A stretch of 64,000 nt of DNA from Parachlorella kessleri (Eukaryota > Chlorophyta > Trebouxiophyceae > Chlorellales > Chlorellaceae). Made by a program: the position numbers and the translations under genes. Below, piece by piece: positions 48,801 through 59,514 of the stretch (positions are counted from its first letter, which is position 1; each line of letters opens with the position of its first letter). Where the stretch lies: the NCBI GenBank assembly GCA_001598975.1, contig BBXU01000827.1:19327-83326 (forward strand), written 5' to 3'. Under the pieces are notes generated by a model. That model worked only from the letters and a program-made list of their open reading frames with translations, did not search any database and had not been told where the DNA came from.

Positions 48801-51800
48801 ACCCAAACCATGGCTGCACCACAGGCACGGGATAGAGTTCTGCCTTTGACGAGAGCAAAACTGGCAGCAAAGCACAGCATGAACGGAGATCGCTGTTATA
48901 GTGCACGCGGTGCATCCAACCTCCATCAGCGCTACATCGAGGTCCTTGCAGCCCAGCAGGGCAGGACCCGCCCTGCGGCCATCATCTCTCTGCCCGCCGC
49001 CCAACCCACTCATGACCAACCTTCGATTGCGGAGGCAGATCCCAGGTAGGATGCGGAGTGGTTGGGTATCCATGAGATAACAGTCACGAATAGGATCCCA
49101 ATCACGAGGGCGCCCTTGACCCCCGCAAACAGCAGCAGCGCCATGAGGATTCCCCCGGAGATTCCCAGCCACATGGTGGCACTGCGCATCTGCAAGCACA
49201 ACAAGCCAGGGCAATGTGGGGCACCGGTCTTCAGTGCCTCTGTCACATAAACAGGGAGGCTGCAGAGTGCGCACTGGACACAGGGAATACTGTACACTTA
49301 TAGGCAACTGGCACTCCCAGATTCATGTGGGTTTTCTGGTCTTGTTTCTACCGCTGGTACAAGCCGCTGTGTGTATCTACGGCCCAGGCTGTCGGGGTCC
49401 AGCAGAAGGAAAAAAGAAAGCACACCGAAGGCCAACAATGTCAGCTCAGGAACCCGCCACGGGAGCTTGGCACCTCTGACAGGGAGCGACACCGTCCACA
49501 ACGCTACTCACCGTGCCATGCCCGCAGCCGTGCACGGTGGCTGGCAAGGGAAAGTTCGTGAAGTCAATGACGGAGCTGACGTTTTCCTGCATCGCCGTGG
49601 CGTTCAGAGGCGCGGGGAAGGAGTAGATGTACGTCTGGTCCCGTTGGTCGCATCCCCCTGCACTTGGGAAAGGCGTCTCGCGTGAGGTGACATCCCCCTG
49701 CTGGCAGATTTAGCTGCAGGCAAGGGTGGCAAGAGAGGCATGGCAGCAGATTGCTATCAAGGCGCGTCCGCGCAAGCCGCCGCTCCACAAGTCCCGGAAC
49801 GCAGCTTCCTGCCCTAGACGTCTTCTGCCAAATGGACACCTTTCCAGGCAGACAGCTTCCCTGCCACGCACCAAGTCCCACCAGGGTGTTGGGCTCGAAG
49901 GCAATCACCCCCAGGTTGCCAAGCCCCGTGAACGCTAGCAGCAGCCCAATGCCCACTGCAGCGCAGCATGAAGGATCACAGAACTTGGGCATCTGATCTG
50001 CTCATAGTGTCGTCTTCCGCCGCTGCTTGCTCTGCTTAGGTTAACAGTCCCAGCAGCCGGGAGTTTTGCCTCGTTCCTGAGGCAAGCTGCAGACTGGACT
50101 GTGATGCGGTGCTAGCACCACTGCCACATCAGGGCCCGCTGCCATGCCATAAATGTACCAGCGCGATTTCTCAATCACAAGTGCATCCAATCGCTGCCTG
50201 GCCCCGGACTTCCTGAGCCCACAGCAGGCAGGCACACTTTAAGCGGTTGCCCGGCGGCCCACCTTAAGCGCATGCCCGGCGGCCCACCTCGCCCCGCCCC
50301 TGATAGATACCTGACGAAGCCATGGCCACGTTCTTGGGCATGAACTTGACCAGGCCCCCCCGCACCCCTGTGATGCTGAGCAGGATGAAGATCCAGCCCT
50401 CCACAAAGATTGCAGTCATGGTCTCCGAATACGTCAGCTGCAGCGGGGGCGGCAGGTATCAAGCGCATGAATAAGATAGCGCCCCACCAAGCCGACTGGG
50501 CGGAGGATCCAGACCTTGGACAAGGCACACACGTAAGGCAGTATGTGAGCAACAGCCACGCCCACAAGCGATGGGCGTGCTGCGACCCGGATCCAGGGGG
50601 GCATCACTGATCAGGCTAGCTGGTACGGCAGGCAGGCAGGCAGGCGGCATAGCTCTCCGCCGGACACTCACATGCCCCTCCCCGTAGGCCCCTATCACTT
50701 GGTATGCCACATAGGCGCTGATCCCTGCATCACAGCACAGCACAGCAGGTGTGTGCTGGCAGTCAGCTCCTGGACCTCACGCGGCTCATGCTGCACAATC
50801 ATTGAGGGCTTGATGGCTCCCCCGCTTTGCCTTAGGTCCCAAAATGTAACCGAGAGCAACGCAGCTATAATGGTGCAATACCCCAGGTGCGCTCATGCAG
50901 GATGCAGTGTACCAGGGAACCATTTCGGTTCAGTGCAGCCATTCAGGACCAGCTTCGGAGACAGGGCTGCCCCCAGTACTGCAACTCGTCCCTCTCAACA
51001 GGCTGGAGCTCACCCACGCCCGGCGCCAGCGCCAAGGGTAGGTTGCCAAACAGGCCAATCACGAAGGTGGAGATGAGCGAGGACGCGGCTGTGGCGGTGA
51101 TCAGGTTGGTTTTGAGTGCTTCCTGCGGCAGCCAGGAGGTTGGTTGCACAGCCCGGCAGCTTGCACTCACTGCCAGCAAGGTACCTAGTCAGGCAATCGT
51201 TTTTTGTCCAACAACACCCTGCTTTTGCTCTCCAGAGAGGTTTGAAATCATGTGGCTTGGAATCCAAAAGTCCGCGCATTGCTGTGACCAGCAACATGTC
51301 TAGCAGCATAGAGGGTGGGCATTCCTGAACCAGACCCACCAGGCACTCCTGCGCTCCTGGGTCCGACGTATCCCCCAGGCAAGCCGGGCCCATTGTGTTG
51401 TAGTTCTGCAAGCCATACATGGAGTCATCTTTCATAAAGTTGCATAAGCCTCGCGCTTGGGCGCCAGATCAAGCCAAGCATGCATAGCTCATATGACTGA
51501 GGAGCAACAACAATGGGGCCTGGCGAACGTCAGGTAGGCCCCAGTCCCCTGCTAGGGCGTACAGAAAGAGGTATTGGAAAAGGTTTGGTGGCAAGCTGCA
51601 CATTTAACATTTCTTCATGGATGGCAGACCCAACAGTGGGGAACACGTATGAGGATACGTGTGCCACGAATATGCCACCCTCCCCATTGGCTGGCTTGGG
51701 ATTGGAGGGTCAGTGAGTGAGGTTGCGCGACTCACCGTGCAGACCTCCTGAGGATTGCAAGTCCCGCCAGTTGTGATCAGAATATTGGGGTTCACCGCCA

Positions 51801-52472
51801 GCACGTAGGACACCTGCATACCGCACCAGCATAAAGTTGCCGCGCCATAGCAGTCGCCAGTGCTCATGTCTTGACTAACTTCATGTTGGGGAAGGCTGGA
51901 GGTGGCCCCCACCCCGGCTGCTGCCGGCAGCGCAAGCCCTGTTTTTCCCCTGAAAGCAGCCAAGCTGCAACAAGCTATCAAGGGCTCCTGGCCAGCGGTG
52001 TGGCCATGCTTGGCGCCGGGGCGCGCAGGAGCTGTGCAGCGCAGGCTGCTACACTTGCTGTGCGACGGTGTTAGGCTGCAGCACTCGCCATGAGGAAGGT
52101 GATGAACCCCGCACGGCATTCCACAGTGAACGTGGCCGACCGCTCCTTGAACCGGAACCACCGCCCAATCTGCAGTGAGCAGGGCACTCCCGGGTTGCTC
52201 AGAGTGACTACACAAGCACCCCCCACCACCCCCTTTGTCTGCGCACCACTACCTTGCATACCAGCCATAAGCAGGCACACACGATGACAGGTCCGTGCCC
52301 AGGAGCGCTGCTGCATCGTATTGATCACAATACTTACCGAGTTCCCAGCTGCCCAGGTGTTTAGTTTGTCTGCGGTTTTGTCCACCCGGGCTCCCAGGCT
52401 CTCAAACTTGTCCCTCACCCTCGACCTGAAGGTGGTGCTGTTTTGTCTGTCAAGCAGCCCCAGGACGCGCAT
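42804..52472 (-). CDS. AZG: AZG-type adenine/guanine permease with a ~627-residue cytosolic tail
   Basis: Permease exons in coding order: 52472-52338, 52169-52089, 51813-51736, 51405-51340, 51122-51014, 50724-50672, 50437-50311, 49955-49872, 49657-49512, 49189-49021, 48684-48589, 48275-48206, 47982-47951, 47647-47522, 47242-47111, 46693-46592 and 46374-46245. Tail exons: 45971-45752, 45274-45118, 44849-44595, 44476-44414, 44308-44171 and 43855-42804. Total 1,206 residues. AZG proteins are proton-coupled purine (in plants also cytokinin) importers. Family marks are [61 protein letters not shown] and [13 protein letters not shown]. Plant AZG1 ends about where exon 17 ends. Here the frame continues in phase through six more exons into a Ser/Pro/Gly-rich tail with SFRLFG repeats. 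Intron 2 has a GC donor (52088). The permease is secure; the tail belonging to it rests on phase. Confidence 0.88.
43180..43623 (-). repeat. Five SFRLFG[D/G]V protein repeats plus one degenerate copy in the permease tail
   Basis: In the last exon, minus strand, the peptide SFRLFG[D/G]V recurs five times at intervals of 26-31 residues (about residues 936-1058). Plus-strand ends are near 43620, 43539, 43462, 43368 and 43288. A degenerate sixth copy, TRFSGDI, lies near 43195. Three copies continue as GP[L/I], and two read GPL[P/S]PADS. The spacers are acidic, Ser/Pro/Gln-rich and dissimilar, so the short motif rather than the whole unit is conserved. The DNA is also similar between copies (CCAAACAGCCGGAAGCT recurs on the plus strand), suggesting internal duplication. 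Confidence 0.85.
45299..45403. repeat. 17-base G run followed by an AT-rich block in a permease-tail intron
   Basis: A run of 17 G (45299-45315) is followed by ~75 bases that are strongly A/T-rich, with oligo-A and oligo-T stretches, in an otherwise GC-rich locus. It lies in the intron between tail exons 45971-45752 and 45274-45118. On the coding strand it reads as oligo-T, then the A-rich block, then a C run just upstream of the acceptor, so it could form an extended polypyrimidine tract. The homopolymer is also a place where assembly errors are likely. Confidence 0.7.
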
Positions 52473-53080
52473 TGTAGCTCGTTCAGCAGGCTGACAGTTC
52501 GACTGCTAGTCATCGCTAGCTCCAAGGGGTTCCCCACAGGGGGAGGGGCGTGCGGGGCTTCATGATGGCCAGCCCAGTAGGCTTTAACGATCACAGCACC
52601 CCAAATTAGCAAACGCAGCTTCCTAGTGGTCCGGGAATGACGAACCGCAGTTCGCTAGTAGCGCCGAGGGAATCTCTCCAAATGCCGGAAATGTGCCCAT
52701 GTGTAATGTGCCTGTCCCTGTCCCTGGTGCCATCCCCAGCTGTGGACCCCACATCCACTGCCCTGGCATACGAAGGCAGCGTGACAACCTCAATGACAAG
52801 CCTGGGGTGCTGTTGTATCAACGTCGTCAACTTTAAGCTTTAAAAGTCCACCCTGCTTATCATACTAAGCTAGCTAGTGACTAGTCAATGCAGGGGGGGC
52901 CACTTATCGCCACTCACTGCTAGTCGTACAGCCTACCAAACACCTGCCAGTGTCAGTGCTAAGCTCAACAGTTTTACCTATTCTTTCTGCACCGGCCCCA
53001 CACACCGGTAAGAAAGGAAAAGTTCCGCCGGTGCAGAGTAATTGTACTGTGCAGCTGCACAACTTTCTTGTAGCGCTCTA
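52473..53080. other. Intergenic region: AZG promoter and RabGAP 3' UTR
   Basis: About 600 bp between the start codon of the permease and the stop codon of the RabGAP, both on the minus strand. It should hold the AZG promoter. No gene, repeat or clear element is seen. Confidence 0.4.
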
Positions 53081-56000
53081 CTATGACAACACGATGACTG
53101 ACTTGACATGCTTCAGCTCTTCTGCCTTCTTGAGAATCACAAGCACATCGACAGGTGGGTACCGTTGCAGAAGCTTCATATTGGCAGCAAAGTCGCCCTG
53201 CAGACAAACAAACAGACAGGGAGGCAGGCAGGCAGGCGGGCGGTTAGCATATATTCAATGCTCCTTGCATCAGTCCCAGTAGGAGTAAGCCAAGGCCGAG
53301 ATGCTTACATAGTCGGCTGGCTGCCCTTGCGCTGGGGCACCCCAGAGATTGCTGGATGAGCGCGTCCTTGGCACACACCTTGGGGCCCTGTAAAACTGAC
53401 AACGCCACCGGCGCACAATGCCACTTGTCACACTCAGTTACACCCACCACCATGGTATAGCTGCTGCCCCGAGGCGCAGGCATGGGTTCTCGGCCATTTT
53501 AGGCCTCGGCACGCTCTGCGCATAGCATAATGCAGCACAGCGCCCACCTGCATGAGCTCTTCGCGCACGTGCAGCAGCATAGCGCAGCACAGCCGCAGCA
53601 GGCAGTCCGTGCGACCCGCCTTGTCCGACAGCAGCGTATCCCAAAGTCGCAGGCTGTCCGGGAAGCTGAACTCCTGGGTCAGCAGCAGCGTGATCCAGCG
53701 GAAAGCGTAGAACTGAGGGTTGACCTGCGGGAGAGCACAAATGCGCCTTCTGGACATCCCACGATATAGGGGACACCACTGCCGCCGGTGGTCCACATAC
53801 GGTGATGTAGCAGCCACAAGGATTTCCTTGGATACTATAGGAGGCGCAGAACCCCCAGCTGGGCAATATTCACCCACGTGCGCCAGTCAATCAACACATT
53901 CCCGGCAGCCAACCCCTGCTATAGCCCTCTTGCCCCTCCCATTCTCCTTCGCACCGCCAGTGCAGCCCCCTTCGCCCTTCTCCAGCTCCACACACGCCAG
54001 CAGCCCCACCACACCGGGTTCCCCCTTCCCCCCTAGGTTGGAACATTATTAGCACCTTGTTCTCCACCTCCAGGTGGTACCAGAGCTCGTCATCGTAGCT
54101 CTTTACAAACTGGCTCAGCTTGGTCATGGTGGCACGGATGCCCACCGAGCTGTTGTCCTGCACACACATGTGCTCACTTGCATGTGTGCAGGCGACCTGG
54201 GATCCAGCCTGGGAAGCTGAAAGGTGTCACAGGCCTCCGGCGGTGGGACAAGAGAGGCAGCAAGAGTACATGTTGAACTTGTGTGCAGCCTTAAGGGTGT
54301 ACATAATGTCTCAGCGGGCATTACAGGCGCAAGGACGCAGAAGCATCCCAGCGCAGAAGCAGCCAAAAGAGTCCTTCATGCCCTCGCCGTCTTCACCGGA
54401 GCTTTCCCCCCAATTTCACAGCCTTGCTGCCCACCAACTGCTGGCAAAAGTGGTCTCGGAACTCGCTGATCAGGTCCACAAAGCAGTAGAAGGCGTCAGC
54501 CTCAGCGTGCTCAGCAGCCTCCACGTCCGGGTCTGCACAGGGGAAGTGGAGATAAGCAACCCAGATCGCCTAGTTCAGCTGGACTGGCACAATTAGCTAG
54601 GCCTCAAGGGCAGGTGAGAGAGGAGCTGCATGAGTGAGCTGACACGCGCACGTGCTCCCCCAACAGCAGGAAGGGAGCGCAGACTTGCATGCGCTCAAAC
54701 CGGTGTTAGAGCAAGGCGTGCCCAGCCCTACGGCCGTCATGGCTCCCTCCAAGTGGCTGGCTCACCTGTCTTGAAGAGCCAGTAGATGGGCGCGTACAAC
54801 TCGTTCATGCCTTGCACATATCGCAGCCCGGGGTTCAACTTGGCGAAGATGAACAAGCTGCGCTTCATGTCCTGCAAATGGGTAACACATACCTCACACA
54901 TCACACACTCTGCGCAGGCCGAGCCAGTCTGTTTGCACTGCGCGTGGCACCTGGGGGCCCCGAGCACACAGCTGGGCCCCCCTCCTCAAGTCCCCGCCTC
55001 ACTGGCCTTCCAACCCCAGCAAGAGACCTGACCGCCAGGAAGCCAGATGGTGGCCCAGTGCATTGCAACACGGTCCTGCGGTCAGCGCACACCTCTCTGT
55101 GCCTTGCTGCTGTGGCTGACGTGGCGCTGAAGAAGTTTAGGTCGGGGTGTGTGCGCATCACATCCCGGTCGATCTGCTCCTGCACCTCCGCATCCTGCAA
55201 CACACCCCCCAACAGACAGGCGCTGCATCATGGAATTGCATGTATGGGCCATCCATGTTGAAGGAACAAGACTGTGCATGTGCAGATCCTTCTCCTGGGC
55301 AATTTGAAGGGGGCCCTCCGTCCCTGCCCTGCCATTCCCGGCACACTTATACCCTGACAAAGTGTCAGCCATGCAGCCAGGAGGTGAGGCTGTCAACAAA
55401 GCTCTGCCAGAGACCTCGACCGGCAGGCACCGGCTTCAGTGGCACCGTACAGAAATTGCAAGGCTTCGCTCTGCGGCCGGGCACCCACACAATCCCCCTT
55501 GTTGTACCAGCCCACTTATGACTGGCTCAGATGTCCCTCCCTCCCTGATCAATTCATTGTCTCAAACCTCCCTCTCCTACCTACATGCAAATACCCTACC
55601 GCCCCAGACTCCTCAATGCACCTTGAAGAACTCCTTCCATTTGCTGTTGTCGCCCAGGCTGAGCGGGTGGTCATCGTGGGTGATGGTCACCCGCGTCAGC
55701 TGCCCCTCCAGCCCTGCCCTCCCAGCACCATTAAGCAGCAGCGGGTTGGGCTCGGAGCCAGGCGCCACCCGCAGGGAGCCGGGGGTGTTGAACCTCTTGG
55801 GGTCCACAACCAGCTCCTGCAGCAGCAATGCGACCGGTGAGACTTGGGTCGGACCAGGGTGGCCTCGCGCTAGGGTTTCCCTAGTGGAGGTGCACGGAAT
55901 AGAGATGGCTTGTGACGGAGTTTGGGGTGCCCTCGCATGGCAAGATCAGCGTGTTGCGCACTTTCAGGACTTCACATATGTGGCCCGTTAGGTGTACGCT

Positions 56001-56436
56001 CCCCTTACGCGCTGGGCGGTGTGCCATGGGCACACCAGCTCTCACCTCGCAGAAGTGCGCGTACTCTGCCCGCTTGCGCTGCAGGAACCTGGGCCACTGC
56101 GACCGCTCTAGGGGCAGGTAACCCAGCAAGAGCTGCAAAACAAGCAAGCTCTCGCTTTTTGGTTTTGCAACGACCAAGCTATCTCTTGAGAACAAGCACG
56201 CCAGGTGGTAACTCTGTAGGAAGGCTTGCCTTCCACACCACGGCTCTCAGTCCTTTCTCCTCTGGCAAGCCATCAAAGGCTAGGGCCCGAAGCTCTGGTA
56301 GTGCTATCCGTTCTGCTGCAAGAACCTGCCGAAACAAAGCAGCCCTTGACTCATAAGCGGTACTACGGGCCTCTGGGCAGCCTGCTGAGGCACTAGGCTG
56401 GCTGGGGTTCCTCGCTGAGAGGGGGTCTCCAAGCAT
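53081..56436 (-). CDS. TBC1D13-type Rab GTPase-activating protein
   Basis: Nine exons in coding order: 56436-56230, 56132-56046, 55816-55622, 55194-55093, 54871-54766, 54532-54435, 54157-54056, 53724-53548 and 53197-53081, giving 396 residues, the same size as TBC1D13 (~400). TBC proteins speed GTP hydrolysis by Rab GTPases in membrane traffic. Family marks are LLLGYLPLERSQWPRFLQRK, ITHDDHPLSLGDNSKW, the arginine finger in IDRDVMRTHPDLNFF (Arg ~177), the glutamine finger in RYVQGMNELYAPIYW (Gln ~217), and NPQFYAFRWITLLLTQEF. The C-terminal GDFAANMKLLQRYPPVDV also follows TBC1D13. Both catalytic fingers are intact. Intron 1 has a GC donor at 56229. The GT at 53153 is not used because the reading continues in family register. 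Divergent from the next gene. Confidence 0.93.
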
Positions 56437-56667
56437 CAATGCCTATCATAAAACTTTCAGGTCGATCAAGAGGTAAGCAGTCTCATGATCGTTCCCTGCT
56501 CAAAAACTAAAGATCGTCACAACGAACAGGCTGGCCAGGGCGCAACTCTTTGGGCCTCCCGCCTGTCCCGATCTAAGCTTCACTGGCACCTCCCAATCGC
56601 AGATCAATCGAATTGCCTACATCAAGCTCAGCCTGACTGGGCGCATACCAAGCCACGCCTGCAAACC
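56437..56667. promoter_or_regulatory. Divergent promoter region, RabGAP / plastid-type protein
   Basis: The start codons lie 231 bp apart on opposite strands. If the upstream in-frame ATG at 56485 is the real start of the plus-strand gene, the gap shrinks to 48 bp. No defined element is identified. Confidence 0.4.
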
Positions 56668-58782
56668 ATGGTGGGGCTCAAGCCGATAAAGTCATGCGGC
56701 AGTCAATTTAGCGCAGTTGCAGGGGGCTGCACGCGTCCCACAACACAGCAGAGAAGTAGCCAAAGGTTGGCCAGCAAAGTACGTGCGTCTCCCCAGCAGA
56801 CGCTCCACTGGACGTCGGAAGTGGCGATGCTGCCGTTGACCCCCAAGATAGAAGTCTTGATCAAGGTGTGGCTTGGCCTTGTCAGGTTCACCCTCTACAG
56901 GAACCCTTAACCTTCTTGCTGCTCCTCTCCCCCTCCTTCACCGGGGTAGCAAGTTCAGTGCCAGCCAGCCGCGTGTCCCTTGCAGGTTCTGCAAGCCCAG
57001 GGTCAGTCCCTAGTTGAGCCTGCGGACCGTGCCGGCCTGCACCCGCTGCTGGTGCCGTTGACAGAACAGCGGGAGGGCGGCAGCGTGACCTGCCTTCTGC
57101 GGTGGCCGGAACCTCAAGCTCACAAGGCAAGCCCGTCCAGCGTGCACAACTGCAGCCACTCCTCGCTTCAGTGCTTCCTGCTACCTAGGACGGGGAGTAT
57201 ACTGAGGCTTGGGTTGTGAGGCTCGACGTCCCTCATAGCCAAATATCGTTGCACCACGCCTCAGTTTCTCAGTCACCGTTTGGGCTAGCCTGCAGGACCT
57301 CACCCTTCCCGTTGTCAGCATGGCACGTAGCGCTCCCACGCTGTGCTTGCTGGCCAGGTCACCAGGGGAGTATCTCCACAGGGCACTTGCTGAGGAGGAC
57401 AGCCAGCAAGGGCAGGCGGGCGCGGTGGCAGCAGCGGCGGCAGGCAGCGACGGCAGCCGGGTGTACGAGGAGGGCGCCGTCAGCAGCAGCGGGGTCAGCA
57501 TAGAGGCGTACCTTACGCGGAAGGTAGACACATGGTGCCCGCCACCATTGCGGTAGTGCTTGCAGCAGTCAGTTGCTTACGGCCTGCTGGGAAAACTTTC
57601 CGGGCCCCTGCTTTAGGCGAGAAGTTTCTGGATGCAAGTGTGTCTTACGTGGGTCCTGCGGCTTGCAAGTGGGCCAGGTGGCCTCAATGGGCTACAAGGG
57701 GATGCACAGGTCCTTGGAGGTCCCGCTGGTACGACAGCTAGCAGCTAAGCACCCTCGTTTACAAGCCAACCTGCAGGCCGGTATGTTCCCAGATGTTGCC
57801 GAGGCCCTGGCTCTGGGGCACTGGGGGCGAGGCGACACCATGTCTGCGCTGATCACGGCCGAGTGGTACATGCGCCGCATGCCAGACTGGGGCAGGCCCT
57901 TTGAGTTTGCCAGCCAGCTGATGCAGCAAGCGGGGCGGCCGGAGGAGGCACGAGATACGGTAGGTGGGGAACGCCCGGCTGGTGGTCTTTGCGTACGGAG
58001 GGAGGGAGGGCAAGCGGCATTGCCGTCAACACAGGGTGGCTAGTCAGGTGTTTCTGAGACTTCCACCTGAGGAGGGTGGGGTACTGCAGTCCTGTGCTGC
58101 TCCGTATGTTCCGGAACAAGGACATTATAGCTCCCTTGGTTGTTCACACTATGCCCACCTACCACTTGCAGTGGCAAGCGCTCACAAGGCCCAGTTTGCA
58201 TGTCCCCAAACAGGCGCGTGTGGGGCTGCGCCAGCCTTGGTGGACCTTCCAGGGAGGCTATGCAGCGCTGAGGGATCGGGCGGGGCTGTCGGGCGGGCTG
58301 GCCGCAGTGAGGGGTGCCCTCGAGGAGCAAGACACCATGAGCAACGTGGGGAACGGCATGATCAAGACCAACCCCAAAAGCGACAAGCAGGTCAGGCTGG
58401 GCACGTCCTGTAATCGATAGCTAAGTGCAAGGCGACAGAGACAGAGGTTGGAGGAGGCCATGCAGATGGGTTTCTGGTATGGAGTTTGGTTCCCAGGCGC
58501 TCGGAACAATGCGCACCTGCTATCCTGTTGATAATCTGTCTGTAACATAGCGTGTGCCTGAGGCACATACCATCCTTGTGGATGGGTGCAGCAACCTGCA
58601 GGGCATTGCCCACAGCATTGCCCTGCGTTCACGCTCTGCAGGTCTTGCTGGACGAGGCGGAATGGCTCTTGAACAGTGCAGCCGCGGGGGAGGCCCAGTG
58701 GGACGAGATCAGGAGGGAGCTTGCTGATACGTATAGCAAGGCAGGCTTGTCCGATGTTGCAGGCTTCATCCTTGCCACATGA
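56668..58782 (+). CDS. Conserved-looking plastid-type helical protein of unknown function
   Basis: Six exons: 56668-56865, 56986-57126, 57296-57523, 57678-57959, 58214-58390 and 58642-58782, giving 388 residues. From the ATG at 56668 the first ~45 residues are basic and Ser/Gln/Thr-rich with no acidic residues, which suggests a chloroplast transit peptide; an in-frame ATG at 56485 would add 61 residues with no such character. Distinct stretches are VTCLLRWPEPQ, VASMGYKGMHRSLEVPLVRQ, GHWGRGDTMSALITAEWYMR and ARVGLRQPWWTFQGGYAALR. The helix pairs look like TPR-type repeats. I believe land plants have similar plastid proteins, but I cannot name one, so no function is assigned. The intron after exon 2 has a GC donor (57127). 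A TGTAA lies at 59165-59169. Confidence 0.78.
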
Positions 58783-59514
58783 TGTGAGCCTAAGGAGGGG
58801 CCTGGCAGCCCGGCAGGTTCTTGAGGGCTCGACAGAGCACTCGTGCCTTACCTTAACCCCATTGAGCTGTACCAGCTAGACAGCATCGCTTTTCTCTTTG
58901 TGGGCGGCAAGCAGGAGATTTTCTCAGCTGGTGATTTGTCCCTCCCCCTTTTCACAACACTTGTTAGGCGGACTGCCCATGGCTGCCATTGCATGCAGAC
59001 TCATTTCATTATCTGCTCTCGTGACACAATTTTTCAGCTTCTGTCAACCAGCACTTGTGAGTGGCTCAGCTTCACACGGCCTTCATGGCATGGGGGTTGG
59101 AATATCGTGCCACAGCCGGTCGCATTGAAGCCAGGCCGCCTTCCTGTTTATCTACCAAGCCTTCTGTAACACCTGACCTTCCCTGCTTGTGGCCCACCAG
59201 GCCCCTGCTAGCCAAGGACAGCATGCGAGCTACACCATGCCATTGATGATCTGTCAAGGTATGCCAGGTTGGCTGGCAATTTGGATCACCAACACAACGG
59301 CCAAAGCGTAAGTGCGTCTAGGCCTGTCGCTTCACCCTTGGGCACTAGCCCACCCTCAGCAAGCGCACGCCCCTCAGCTGAAGCACTTTCAGAGTGTAGC
59401 GCTTTGCCACCCAAGCTCCTCCAGGCCGTGCGCAAGGCCTGACCTAGGAACGTGGATAGGCAACCTTAAGGTTGCCCACAAGCAACCTTGCGCCCGCGCA
59501 CCCTCTTCAGGGCG
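58783..59514. other. Intergenic region between convergent genes
   Basis: About 730 bp between two facing stop codons. TGTAA at 59165-59169, 383 nt after the plus-strand stop, is the only candidate 3' end signal seen. No gene is visible. Confidence 0.4.
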
